Positions 25,571 to 35,728 of a DNA stretch of 44,779 nucleotides are shown here, one piece after another. Below the pieces are notes generated by a model. That model was not told where the DNA came from, made no database searches, and saw nothing but the letters and a program-made list of their open reading frames with translations. Source of the stretch: an uncultured Ruminococcus sp. (lineage in GTDB: Bacteria > Bacillota > Clostridia > Oscillospirales > Acutalibacteraceae); assembly GCA_902761375.1 (NCBI GenBank), contig CACWKB010000009.1, forward strand, positions 1 to 44,779. Reading direction: 5' to 3'. Each line of letters starts with the position of its first letter. The first letter of the stretch is position 1. A program made the position numbers and the translations under genes.

Positions 25571-25762
25571 GTGTTAGGCGTTAGGTATTAGGTGTTAGGT
25601 ATTAGGTTAATTACCCTGATTACTAAACCATAAACCATAAATCCTAAATCCTAAGCCCTAAATCCTAAACCCTAAACCCTAAATCCTAAACCCTAAACCC
25701 TAAAACCTAAATCCTAATCCTAATCCCTAAACCCTAAACCCTAATCCCTAACCCCTAAACTA
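25561..25762 (+). repeat. Facing period-7 arrays filling the mreB-mreC gap
   Basis: Seven TAGGNNN units (25561-25609) begin inside the final mreB codons. After a 14-base centre about twenty TAAATCC/TAAACCC units run from 25624 to 25762; the final A is the first base of the mreC ATG. The two arms are complementary in kind and could pair in mRNA. One unit has slipped to six bases. No ribosome binding site is left before mreC. Confidence 0.95.
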
Positions 25763-26589
25763 TGAACAGATTTAAGAATTACAAAACCCTAAAGGCATTG
25801 ATAATCACCCTTGTCGCGATCGCGGTCGCCGGCGTGCTCTCGCTCGGCGACAACTCGGTCATTTCCTCGGGCTTCAATTTTCTGACGCGCGGGCTGTTCC
25901 AGCTCAGCGCGGCGGCTACGGCGTCTATCGACAGCGCATCAAGCGAGGACATCCGCGCCGAGAACGAGAAGCTGAAAAAGGAGAACGCCGAGCTGCGCAG
26001 TCAACTTGCCGACTACCTCGCGGTCAAGGAGGAAAACAAAAAGCTCTGGGGCTATTACGGACTGAAAAAAGAGAATCCCTCATTTGAGATCAAGCCCGCG
26101 AACGTCATCAGACGCGACGCCAACGCCGACTTTTACTCCTTCACCTTGGACATCGGCTCGGCGCTCGGAGTTCAGGCGGGCAATCCCGTCATAACCGAGA
26201 ACGGGCTTGTAGGCAGGGTCAGCCGCGTCGACGGCGCGACCTGCGTAGTGAGCACCGTGCTCTCTCCCGAAACAAAGGCGAGCGCGCTCGACCGTCAGAG
26301 CGGCGACGCCGGAATTATAAGCGGCAACGCCACGCTCTGCGATCAAAACCGCACCGCGATGAGCAAGATTTCCGAGGACAACAAGATCAAGGAGGACGAC
26401 CTGATCGTCACGGCGGGAACCGGCGGAGTTTATCCCGACGGGCTGATCGTCGGCAAGGTGGTCGAGCTCGGCTTCAATTCCTATGACGCCTCGCGCTACG
26501 CGGTGGTGGAGCCGTACGAGGACATCAAGAGCATAACCTCCGCCGCCGTCATCACCGACTTTTCCGGCAAGGGAGAGGTTAGGAAATGA
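25762..26589 (+). CDS. mreC: Rod-shape protein MreC
   Basis: 275 residues: a short cytoplasmic tail, one membrane helix (about 12-32), a coiled coil (IRAENEKLKKENAELRSQL, about 59-77) and the beta-barrel domain with GVQAGNPVITENGLVGRV and the late GGVYPDGLIVGKV. MreC links MreB to the wall synthases outside the membrane. The in-frame codon two positions upstream is a stop, so this ATG is the first possible; it is preceded by CTAACCCCTAAACT with no Shine-Dalgarno match. mreD overlaps by four bases. Confidence 0.93.
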   Translation: MNRFKNYKTLKALIITLVAIAVAGVLSLGDNSVISSGFNFLTRGLFQLSAAATASIDSASSEDIRAENEKLKKENAELRSQLADYLAVKEENKKLWGYYGLKKENPSFEIKPANVIRRDANADFYSFTLDIGSALGVQAGNPVITENGLVGRVSRVDGATCVVSTVLSPETKASALDRQSGDAGIISGNATLCDQNRTAMSKISEDNKIKEDDLIVTAGTGGVYPDGLIVGKVVELGFNSYDASRYAVVEPYEDIKSITSAAVITDFSGKGEVRK

Positions 26590-27092
26590 GAAAGCGTCAC
26601 CTTGCCCCGTTTAGGTATCTCGCGTTTTCGATTGAGATAATACTGCTGATGGCGCTTCAGTCCACGCCAAAGCTGATACCTCAGATATTGGGAGGAACGC
26701 CGCTGCTGCTCTTTGCCGCGGCGCTGACCTTTGCCGCGGTCGAGGAGCCTGTGCCGGCGCTGATACTCGGCGCGGTCTGCGGAGGAGTGACCGACCTGAT
26801 CTCCGGCAACGCCGTGGGCTATTACGCCGCCGTGACGACGCTGATCTGCCTCGGCATTTCGCTGCTGCTGCACACAAGGCTGCGCTCCACGCTGTTTTCG
26901 CTGGCGGTGCTCTCCGCCGCAGCAGTCCCGCTTGCCGTGTGGCTGTATTTCGTGCTGTTCCGCCTGATTCCGGGAACTCCCGGGGCAGGAACGCTCTTCG
27001 TGAACCATTACCTCGCTAAAGCAGGCTTTACGTTCGTCTGCATCCTTCCGCTCTATCCGCTCAATAAGTGGCTGAGCCGAAGATTAGCGTGA
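26586..27092 (+). CDS. mreD: Rod-shape protein MreD
   Basis: 168 residues with about five hydrophobic helices and few charges, the MreD pattern: FSIEIILLMALQSTPKLIPQ near the N-terminus and AVCGGVTDLISGNAVGYYA in the middle. It is an inner-membrane partner in the rod complex. Its start overlaps the mreC stop as ATGA, so translation is coupled. Immediately after its stop comes a different period-7 array (AATTAAC). Confidence 0.9.
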   Translation: MRKRHLAPFRYLAFSIEIILLMALQSTPKLIPQILGGTPLLLFAAALTFAAVEEPVPALILGAVCGGVTDLISGNAVGYYAAVTTLICLGISLLLHTRLRSTLFSLAVLSAAAVPLAVWLYFVLFRLIPGTPGAGTLFVNHYLAKAGFTFVCILPLYPLNKWLSRRLA

Positions 27093-27097
27093 AGGAT

Positions 27098-27132
27098 AAT
27101 TAACAATTAACGATTAACAATTAACAATTAAC
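27098..27132 (+). repeat. Period-7 AATTAAC array
   Basis: Five 7-base units AATTAAC, one with G for A, begin six bases after the mreD stop. Confidence 0.9.
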
Positions 27133-27136
27133 GGTT

Positions 27137-27612
27137 TCGGGTCGCTTCGCTCCGGATTTGTAATACTGCGTGTTCACAGTCAAACCTTTCAGTGTGAACG
27201 GTTCAAGGGCGAAGCAAGCTAAACTTTTCCAAAACCGCTACGTTGATACCAGATGGAGAGTATGACAATTTACGTGTTTCTCTATCAAACCTTTCATAGT
27301 GAACGGTTAAGGGCGAAGCAAGCAAAACTTTTCTTAACCGCTACGTCGAAGTCAGATGTAGAGTATGACAATTTTAGTGTTTCTCTGTCAAACCTTTCAT
27401 CGTGAACGGTTAAAGGGCGAAGCAAGCTAAACTTTTCCTAACTCGCTACGTTGATACCAGATGGAGAGTCTGACAAAGGCAGACCTCCTCCAACCAAACA
27501 CATCGTTTATGTGAGGTTCCTAAAAAATCGCTACGTTGATACCAGATGGAGAGTCTGACAAAGGCAGAACTTATCCAAACAAAAACATCTTTTATGTGAG
27601 ATTCGTAAAAAG
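27137..27612 (+). repeat. Repeat array upstream of mrdA
   Basis: It opens with GGGTCGCTTCGCTCC and GGATTTGTAATACTG (also near 32.5 kb). Then four units share a core AGATGGAGAGTATGACA or a close variant, starting at about 27251, 27353, 27459 and 27544. The first three also carry CAAACCTTTCA-GTGAACGGTT and GGGCGAAGCAAGC; the last two end with a CACAT...ATGTG hairpin and a GAGGTTCCTAAAAA-like tail as in the ilvB arrays. No gene is present. The last unit runs into the mrdA ribosome site. Confidence 0.85.
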
Positions 27613-27622
27613 AGGGATGATT

Positions 27623-29641
27623 GTGCGGAAAAATAGGAATACAAAGACCGTGTTCACAGTCTGCATGGTCGTCACTCTTGTTTTTTTCCTGATATTTGCG
27701 GCAAGGCTTGCCGACTGGCAGCTTATCCACGGCGCGGAATACCGCTCCCTGTCCGAGCACTCGACAGGCTATACCGTCAAGACCGAGCCGATCAGAGGCG
27801 AGATACTCGACCGCAACGGCGAGGGTCTCGTCATCAACCGCACGCGCTACCGCGTGACTCTCGATAAGCTGTATATCGACCGGGACAAGCTCGACGACAC
27901 GATACTGCTGCTGATAGATATTCTCGGCAAGACGGATGACAAGTGGAACGACCCGCTGCCGATAAAGGTGAGCGGCGATTCATTTGTGTTTGCCGATAAC
28001 AGCGAGGACGAGATCGACGAGCTCAGGGGCGAGGACTGCCTCGACCTTATGAACGCCGACGCGGATTCGTGCGTTACCGCCCTGCGCGAGCGCTATGAGG
28101 TCAAGGGCTCATATACAGCGTCCCAGCTCCGCGATATCCTATCGGTGAGATACGGGATGGAGCTCGATAATTGGTCGGCGGACGAGCCGTATATCTTCGC
28201 GGACAACGTCGGCGAGGCGACCGTGGGCGCGGTCAGCGAGAATACCCAGGGAGTCGGCGGCGTGGACGTCTGCACCTATCTTGTGCGCAGCGCCCAAAAG
28301 CCCTCGCTGGCTCCGCACATCCTCGGCGCGCTCGGCGCGATCTCCGAGGAGGAGTACAACAAAAAGACCTCGGAGGGCAAAAGCTACGCCCTGACCGATT
28401 ACATAGGCAAATTCGGCATAGAGCTCGCATTTGAGGATCAGCTCAAGGGCGAGAGCGGCACCAAGGTCATCAGCCGCAGCTCCGACGGCACCATCATCGA
28501 CACCGTCGAAACCGAGAACGCGAGACCCGGCAGCACAGTCTGGCTGACGATCGACAGCGGGCTTCAGGCTGTCGCCGCGCGTTCGCTCGAGACCAACGTG
28601 CGCGCCGCAAGGGAATTCGGCGAGCAGGAGTGCAGGCTCCAAAACAAGACTCATTTGGGCGAGGACTGCCGGTGCGGAGCGGCGGTTATGCTCGACGTCA
28701 GCGATTTCTCGGTGCTGGCGGCGGCGAGCTACCCGACCTACGATCTCAACAAGTACAGCAAGTACGACGACTATTACGTTCGCCTCACCGAGGACGAAAA
28801 CGCGCCGATGTTCAACCGCGCATTCTCGGGCGCGTTCGCCTGCGGCTCGGTGTTCAAGCCCTGCGTGGCGCTGGCGGCTCTTGAGGAAAAGACGATAACG
28901 CCGAGCACGGTCATCAACTGCACCCAGCACTATAAATTCTACCCCACCAATGTGGTGGAGTGCATGCACTATCACGGCAATCTCGACGTCAACGGCGCGA
29001 TAACCCAGAGCTGCAACTATTTCTTCGCGGAAACCGGCAGAAGGCTCGGGATAGAAACGATGTATCTGTACGCCGAACGGCTCGGCTTCGGAGAATACAC
29101 GGGGCTCGAGGTCGAGGAGACCAAGGGCACGCTCGCCGGACGCGACAGCAAGGACTGGATGCCCGGCAACACGGTACAGGCGGCTATCGGTCAGTCCGAC
29201 AACGCCTTCTCGCCCGTGCAGCTCGCCACCTACGCCGCAACGCTTGCGAATAACGGCGTGAGGCTGAGGACGCACGTGGTGAGCAAGATCACAGACTACC
29301 GCCGTTCGATGGTGCTCGCAGACTATTCAAAGCCCCAGACCGTGTGCGAATGCGGAGTCTCTGAGAAGAACCAAAAGACCGTCAAAAAGGCGATGCGCGA
29401 CGTCGCCCACGACCCCGACGGAACGGCTTACAAGGTGTTCGGCGGCTACAAGGTGAAGATAGCCGCAAAGACCGGAACCGCCGAAAACGCCGGCTCCGAC
29501 CACACCACCTTCATCTGCTACGCGCCCTACGACAAGCCCGAGGTGGCGGTCGCGGTGGTGCTCGAGCACGGCGCCAAGGGTCAGTTCTCGATGCAGGTCG
29601 CAAAGGATCTGCTGGACGCTTACTTCGGGCTGAAAAAATAA
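27623..29641 (+). CDS. mrdA: Penicillin-binding protein 2 (rod-complex transpeptidase)
   Basis: 672 residues from GTG, six bases after AAGAGGG; the ATG two codons earlier touches that site. One N-terminal helix (about 12-33) is followed by a PBP dimerisation domain (TEPIRGEILDRNGEGLVINR) and the transpeptidase domain with all three motifs: S409-V-F-K412, S463-C-N465 and K616-T-G618. It cross-links lateral-wall peptidoglycan with MreB/C/D. Its RodA glycosyltransferase partner is not in the window, although it is often close by in Clostridia. Confidence 0.94.
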   Translation: MRKNRNTKTVFTVCMVVTLVFFLIFAARLADWQLIHGAEYRSLSEHSTGYTVKTEPIRGEILDRNGEGLVINRTRYRVTLDKLYIDRDKLDDTILLLIDILGKTDDKWNDPLPIKVSGDSFVFADNSEDEIDELRGEDCLDLMNADADSCVTALRERYEVKGSYTASQLRDILSVRYGMELDNWSADEPYIFADNVGEATVGAVSENTQGVGGVDVCTYLVRSAQKPSLAPHILGALGAISEEEYNKKTSEGKSYALTDYIGKFGIELAFEDQLKGESGTKVISRSSDGTIIDTVETENARPGSTVWLTIDSGLQAVAARSLETNVRAAREFGEQECRLQNKTHLGEDCRCGAAVMLDVSDFSVLAAASYPTYDLNKYSKYDDYYVRLTEDENAPMFNRAFSGAFACGSVFKPCVALAALEEKTITPSTVINCTQHYKFYPTNVVECMHYHGNLDVNGAITQSCNYFFAETGRRLGIETMYLYAERLGFGEYTGLEVEETKGTLAGRDSKDWMPGNTVQAAIGQSDNAFSPVQLATYAATLANNGVRLRTHVVSKITDYRRSMVLADYSKPQTVCECGVSEKNQKTVKKAMRDVAHDPDGTAYKVFGGYKVKIAAKTGTAENAGSDHTTFICYAPYDKPEVAVAVVLEHGAKGQFSMQVAKDLLDAYFGLKK

Positions 29642-29807
29642 AGGCTAAAAGCCAAAAGACGCGTTCTTATGCGATTTTAACTGTTTTTTACAGCCGTTTT
29701 GGGTAGTATGCCTAAAATCGGTTTCAATATTTTGTCGGATAAAAATTTCGATTTTTGTTGCTCTTTACAAAAAAATATGCTAAAATAGAGCAGAGGTAGT
29801 GTAAATT

Positions 29808-30554
29808 ATGAACAATGTTATAGTTGTCGCCTCGGGAAAAGGAGGCACGGGCAAGTCCACTGTGTGCATTTGTCTGTCTGCCGCTTTGGTGAGGCAGGGC
29901 AAAAAGGTATTGCTGATAGACTGTGACTGCGGTATGCGCGGATTGGATATCATGCTCGACATCGAGCAGGACATCCTCTTTGACGCAAGCGACGCGGTTT
30001 GCGGAAACTGCGCCTTCGGCGAGGCGGTTTACCGCAGCCGCCACATTGAAAACCTCTATCTCATGGCGGCGCCCTTTGACGCCGAAAACGAGATCAGCCC
30101 CTCGGTTTTTCGCCAGCTTGTCGACTCGGTGCGCGAGAACTTTGACTTCGTCATAATCGATTCGCCCGCGGGCATCGGCTCGGGCTTTGTGACCGCCGCT
30201 TCCCCTGCGGACAGCGCGCTGATCGTTACCAACGCCGAGCCCACAAGCGTGCGCGGAGGCGTGAAGGTGCGCAAGAAGCTCGACGCCCTGGGGGTCAAAA
30301 ACATCCGCCTTGTAATCAACCGCTTTGACAAAAAGATGTTCCGCAAAATGGGCTATTACGAGGATCTTGACGCGGTGATCGACTCCGCTCAGACAAGGCT
30401 TATCGCGGTTATACCGTTCGATCTGCGGATCTCGGTCGTAATGCAGCGCGGAGCCGCCGACGCCCGGGGAGGCAAAGCCTTTGAGGTGTTCGACCGCCTC
30501 GCGGGGCGCGTACAGGGACAGAATGTTCCGCTGGTTCTCAAGGGTATGCTGTGA
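29808..30554 (+). CDS. minD: MinD-like division-site ATPase
   Basis: 248 residues. The deviant Walker A motif GKGGTGKST (residues 10-18) and LLIDCDCGMRGLDIML near residue 39 mark MinD within the ParA/MinD ATPases, and DFVIIDSPAGIG near residue 117 is Walker B. In related genomes it lies between minC and minE; neither is present here, and mrdA and mgsA are the direct neighbours. The C-terminus, VPLVLKGML, is not an obvious amphipathic membrane-targeting helix. It may therefore act without the MinC/MinE cycle, or with distant partners. A TAAAAT -10 with a weak TTGCTC -35 lies about 25 bases upstream. Confidence 0.85.
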   Translation: MNNVIVVASGKGGTGKSTVCICLSAALVRQGKKVLLIDCDCGMRGLDIMLDIEQDILFDASDAVCGNCAFGEAVYRSRHIENLYLMAAPFDAENEISPSVFRQLVDSVRENFDFVIIDSPAGIGSGFVTAASPADSALIVTNAEPTSVRGGVKVRKKLDALGVKNIRLVINRFDKKMFRKMGYYEDLDAVIDSAQTRLIAVIPFDLRISVVMQRGAADARGGKAFEVFDRLAGRVQGQNVPLVLKGML

Positions 30555-30649
30555 TCACGGCATGACCGGAGCCGCGTAAATATATAGAAGGATAGAAGGA
30601 TTTTAGACAGTTTTGATTAAGTAAAATTGACGTTTGGAGGAAGTCGGTT

Positions 30650-31045
30650 ATGAATATTGCGCTTATTGCTCATGACGAAAAGAAAGAATTGATGGTTCAG
30701 TTCTGCATCGCTTACTGCGGCGCGCTGAGCCGCAACAACCTGTGCGCCACCGGCACCACCGGCAAGATGGTCTCGGAGGCTACGGGTCTGACCATCCAGA
30801 AATTTTTGGCGGGCTCTCAGGGCGGCAGCCAGCAGATCGCCGCGCGCATCGCGTGCAACGAGATCGACATGCTGCTGTTTTTCAGAGACCCCCTCAGCCC
30901 CAAGCCGAACGAGCCGAACGACATGAATATGCTCCGCCTGTGCGATATGCATAACATTCCCGTCGCTACCAATATCGCCACCGCCGAGGTGCTGATACAC
31001 GGTCTCGAGCGCGGCGATCTCGACTGGAGAAACATCCTTAAATAA
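30650..31045 (+). CDS. mgsA: Methylglyoxal synthase homologue with substituted catalytic residues
   Basis: 131 residues, full length, behind TTGGAGGAAGTCGGTT. The fold is clear: [15 protein letters not shown] at the N-terminus, [15 protein letters not shown] near 33 and [14 protein letters not shown] near 101. By alignment from memory with E. coli MgsA, the catalytic base Asp71 is Ser60 here (GSQGGSQQ for GPMGGDQQ), His98 is Asn87 and Asp101 is Asn90 (PNEPN for PHDPD). His19, Asp20 and Asp91 are kept as His8, Asp9 and Asp80. The normal enzyme turns dihydroxyacetone phosphate into methylglyoxal; this one may be inactive or altered. Position at the end of the mre-min cluster is usual. Confidence 0.85.
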   Translation: MNIALIAHDEKKELMVQFCIAYCGALSRNNLCATGTTGKMVSEATGLTIQKFLAGSQGGSQQIAARIACNEIDMLLFFRDPLSPKPNEPNDMNMLRLCDMHNIPVATNIATAEVLIHGLERGDLDWRNILK

Positions 31046-31065
31046 ACAACCTAACAAACAATATC

Positions 31066-31105
31066 CAATCATCGGGTAGCGTCTGCTGCCCGATTGTTGT
31101 GTTTT
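31066..31105 (+). terminator. Terminator after mgsA
   Basis: CAATCATCGGG and CCCGATTG form an imperfect stem followed by TTGTGTTTT. A short TAGGCGT/TAGGGGT period-7 stretch (31105-31140) follows immediately and runs into TATAAT before hisS. Confidence 0.6.
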
Positions 31106-31143
31106 AGGCGGATAGGCGTTAGGGGTTAGGTTTTAGATATAAT
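31105..31143 (+). repeat. Short TAGG period-7 stretch upstream of hisS
   Basis: Five TAGGNNN-like units (one of eight bases) end in TAGATAT-AAT, which contains a TATAAT about 35 bases before the hisS start. A matching -35 is not clear. Confidence 0.6.
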
Positions 31144-31177
31144 GTTTATTTGGTAATTAAACTTATTGGGAGGAAAT

Positions 31178-32473
31178 ATGGCACTGATTACAAAGAAGAT
31201 CAAGGGAACGGAGGATGTGCTGCCCAAGCAGAGCTACCGCTGGCAGTTCATCGAAAATATCATGCGCGAGGAGAGCCGCGCCTACGGCTTCCGCGAGATA
31301 CGCACGCCCGTGTTCGAGCACACGGAGCTGTTCGCGCGCGGCGTGGGTCAGACCACCGACGTCGTTCAAAAGGAGATGTACACCTTCGACACCAAGGGCG
31401 GCGAAAGCGTCACCCTGCGCCCCGAGGGTACCGCGGGCGCGGCAAGAGCCGTGCTCGAGCACAATCTTGAAAACGAAGGACTGCCGATCAAGGCGAGCTA
31501 CTTTGTGTCCTGCTACCGCTATGAAAAGCCCCAGGCGGGCAGACTGCGCGAATTTCACCAGTTCGGTTTAGAGGAATACGGCACCCAGTCGCCCGTTGCC
31601 GACGCGGAGCTGATCTGCGCGGCTCAGTCGATACTCGACCGCCTCGGGCTCGACAGCATCAGCCTCGAGATAAACTCGATCGGCTGCCCCGAATGCAGGG
31701 CAAAATACAACGCCGCGCTGCGCGAATACTTCGGGGGATACCGCGACAGGCTTTGCGAGACCTGTCTTTCGCGCCTCGAGAAAAACCCCATGCGCCTGCT
31801 CGACTGCAAGAGCCCGCAGGATCACGAGATCGCAAAGGACGCGCCCAAGATCACCGATTATCTCTGCGAGGAGTGCGAGAACCACTTCGCCGAGGTAAAG
31901 AGATACCTTGACGCCGCCGGCGTTGAATATACGGTCAACCCCACCATCGTGCGCGGCTTGGACTACTATACCAAAACCGTGTTCGAGTTCGTCACCGACT
32001 GCATCGGCGCCCAGGGCACCGTCTGCGGCGGAGGCAGATATGACGGACTGATGGAGGAGCTCGGCGGCAAGCACACGCCCTCGCTCGGCTTTGCGATGGG
32101 TCTTGAAAGGCTGCTGATGGTCATGGACGCCCAGGGCATAGAGATTCCCGACAACGACAGCACCGCGCTGTATATCGCCGTCATGGGCGACGAGGCTAAG
32201 GTCAAGGCGTTCGAGCTGCTCAGGCAGGTGCGCGAATGCGGACTCTGCGCCGAGACCGACGTGGTCGGCAGAGGTCTGCGCGCTCAGATGAAATACGCCG
32301 ATAAGATAGGCGCAAGGTATTCCATGGTGCTGGGCGACAACGAGATTGCCGAGAACAAAGCGAAGGTAAAGAACATGGAATCGGGCGAACAGACCGAGCT
32401 CGCTTTGGACGACAGCTTCGCCGAAAAATTCATGGTGCTCCAGCTCGCCGACAGCGATTCGTTCGGGATCTGA
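31178..32473 (+). CDS. hisS: Histidyl-tRNA synthetase
   Basis: 431 residues from the ATG after GGGAGGAAAT. Class II motifs are present: the motif 1 region EIRTPVFEHTELFARGVGQT, motif 2 YRYEKPQAGRLREFHQFG, the His-specific VRGLDYYTKTVFEF and motif 3 LGFAMGLERLLM, plus a C-terminal anticodon domain with AQMKYADKIGARY. It charges tRNA-His. No T-box is seen in the short leader. aspS follows about 500 bases later, a common clostridial pairing. Confidence 0.95.
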   Translation: MALITKKIKGTEDVLPKQSYRWQFIENIMREESRAYGFREIRTPVFEHTELFARGVGQTTDVVQKEMYTFDTKGGESVTLRPEGTAGAARAVLEHNLENEGLPIKASYFVSCYRYEKPQAGRLREFHQFGLEEYGTQSPVADAELICAAQSILDRLGLDSISLEINSIGCPECRAKYNAALREYFGGYRDRLCETCLSRLEKNPMRLLDCKSPQDHEIAKDAPKITDYLCEECENHFAEVKRYLDAAGVEYTVNPTIVRGLDYYTKTVFEFVTDCIGAQGTVCGGGRYDGLMEELGGKHTPSLGFAMGLERLLMVMDAQGIEIPDNDSTALYIAVMGDEAKVKAFELLRQVRECGLCAETDVVGRGLRAQMKYADKIGARYSMVLGDNEIAENKAKVKNMESGEQTELALDDSFAEKFMVLQLADSDSFGI

Positions 32474-32974
32474 AGAATTCATAATGCGGAATTGTCGGGT
32501 CGCTGCGCTCCGGATTTGTAATGCTGTGGATTCATAGAAATAAGCTCTTCTTTAGGGGCGGTGCAAGACTTACCCGGAACCGGCGTTGTTTTCAATTCCG
32601 ATTTTCCGGCGGCTGCAAAAAGCCTCCTTTGTTAAAGGAGGTGGCACGGCGCTCTGCGCCGTGACGGAGGATTTACACGGCGGGCGTTGACCGATAAGAG
32701 TAAACGTTTCTCGATAAAGCCCGACGTTTTTTAACAGTGGTTAGAACAGCGTTAAGCGAAACCGCGTGTTCGGAAATCCTCAGTCAGCTTCGCTGACAGC
32801 TCCTTTATAAAAGGAGCCTTTAAAGCGTCTGCGTTAATTCGCACCGTCATCTATGCATTACAAATAACAGAATAACATGACGGACTTCTCACTTCTCGCT
32901 TCTAACTTCTGACTTCTCAGCACAGAAGAACGCTATATCTATAAATGAGATTCACAAAAAAAGAGGTAAATAAT
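32474..32974. repeat. Repeat-rich hisS-aspS intergenic region
   Basis: No gene is seen. 32489-32535 carries GGGTCGCTGCGCTCC-GGATTTGTAATGCTG (also at 27.1 kb, and in reverse at 13.67-13.7 kb). 32617-32674 and 32774-32823 are inverted copies of a cruciform element, AAAGCCTCCTTT-GTT-AAAGGAGG plus an inner hairpin plus GAGGATTT, enclosing about 100 bases; a third copy is at 13513. 32884-32918 is five units of a period-7 array of ACTTCTC type. The aspS ribosome site AAAGAGG follows at about 32960. Confidence 0.85.
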
Positions 32975-34753
<1,779 letters not shown>

Positions 34754-34756
34754 GCC

Positions 34757-35557
34757 ATGAGCACCGGTATTGGAATAGCCGTTCCCGTTATCGTTGTGCT
34801 GGCGATCATAGCCGCGCTGCTGATCGTTATCGTCGCCGCTATTTTCATTATCCGCAGCAAGGTGCAGAAATTCTCGATGGAGGCGTTCGGCACCAAGGAT
34901 ATCCTTCAGGGCAAGCGCGATATGGAGGCACGGCTCGCCGAGACCCCGAAATCGCTGCGTTCGATGACCCAGATCTATCTTCCTCAGATCAAAAAGGATT
35001 TTCCCGAGTTCGACTACGACCTCTACAAAAACAAGACCGCCTCGGTGCTGAGAAGCTACTTCAACGCGATCAACGCCAAGGACACCACGCTGCTGACCGA
35101 GGAGTGCTCCAACACGCTCAAAAACAACGTCACCGGCATCATCAAGGATCTGAACGTGCGCGGTCTAAGGCAGACCTTCAGCGAGGTCGCCATCCACGAC
35201 GTCGAGCTTGCGCGCTACGACAAGAACGGCGTGACCGTAACGATACTTTTCAATGCGGCGGTCGGCTGCTTCGATTTTGTCGAGGACGGAAGCGGCAAGG
35301 TGGTTTTCGGCAGCCGCGAGCTCAAAAAGCAATGCGTCTACGACATCGAGCTGATCTACGTTCAGGACGTCCACAAGATGGGCGTCTATGAGGAGGGCGC
35401 GCTGGGATTAACCTGTCCCAACTGCGGCGCGCCGATCAAAACCCTGGGTCAAAAGTTCTGCGAGTACTGCGGCGGAGGCGTACAGGAGATAAATACCCGC
35501 TCGTGGAGCTATGAGTCGATAAGGGAGCAGACGGTCAACAAAACGGCGTACAAGTGA
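34757..35557 (+). CDS. Membrane protein with Tim44-like domain and C-terminal zinc ribbon
   Basis: 266 residues. One strong N-terminal helix (about 7-32) anchors it; residues 75-215 resemble the Tim44/TIM44-like fold (NKTASVLRSYFNAINAKDTT... and VTVTILFNAAVGCFDFV); then CPNCG...CEYCG forms a zinc ribbon and the tail includes NTRSWSYESIREQT. The function of bacterial Tim44-like proteins is poorly defined. It is coupled to aspS by spacing but is more likely to belong with the SPFH, zinc-ribbon and TPM genes that follow, which share the same domain theme. The SPFH gene has its own promoter. Confidence 0.65.
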   Translation: MSTGIGIAVPVIVVLAIIAALLIVIVAAIFIIRSKVQKFSMEAFGTKDILQGKRDMEARLAETPKSLRSMTQIYLPQIKKDFPEFDYDLYKNKTASVLRSYFNAINAKDTTLLTEECSNTLKNNVTGIIKDLNVRGLRQTFSEVAIHDVELARYDKNGVTVTILFNAAVGCFDFVEDGSGKVVFGSRELKKQCVYDIELIYVQDVHKMGVYEEGALGLTCPNCGAPIKTLGQKFCEYCGGGVQEINTRSWSYESIREQTVNKTAYK

Positions 35558-35636
35558 CAAAGCGCGGAAACGCCCGCGAGAATCGGTTATCTTTACCGCA
35601 TTTTACCTCTATTTTGTACTATTTTTTATTTACATA

Positions 35637-35665
35637 TTGCTTTTTTTCTAAAAAACAGTTACAAT
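35637..35665 (+). promoter_or_regulatory. Promoter of the SPFH-zinc ribbon-TPM operon
   Basis: TTGCTT and TACAAT are 17 bases apart, with AAAGGAGAG and the SPFH start about 60 bases further on. It suggests the three downstream genes can be expressed apart from aspS. Confidence 0.5.
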
Positions 35666-35728
35666 AAAGAATGGATAAACGTAGCTTTATTCTGAAACAG
35701 ATATTTTTATAACAAAGGAGAGATACTT

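Noticed and set aside
30555-31177. T-box or amino-acid leader before hisS
   Set aside because: The hisS leader is short and contains only the mgsA terminator and heptamer units; no T-box sequence (TGGNACC-type) was found. None was seen before aspS or ilvB either.
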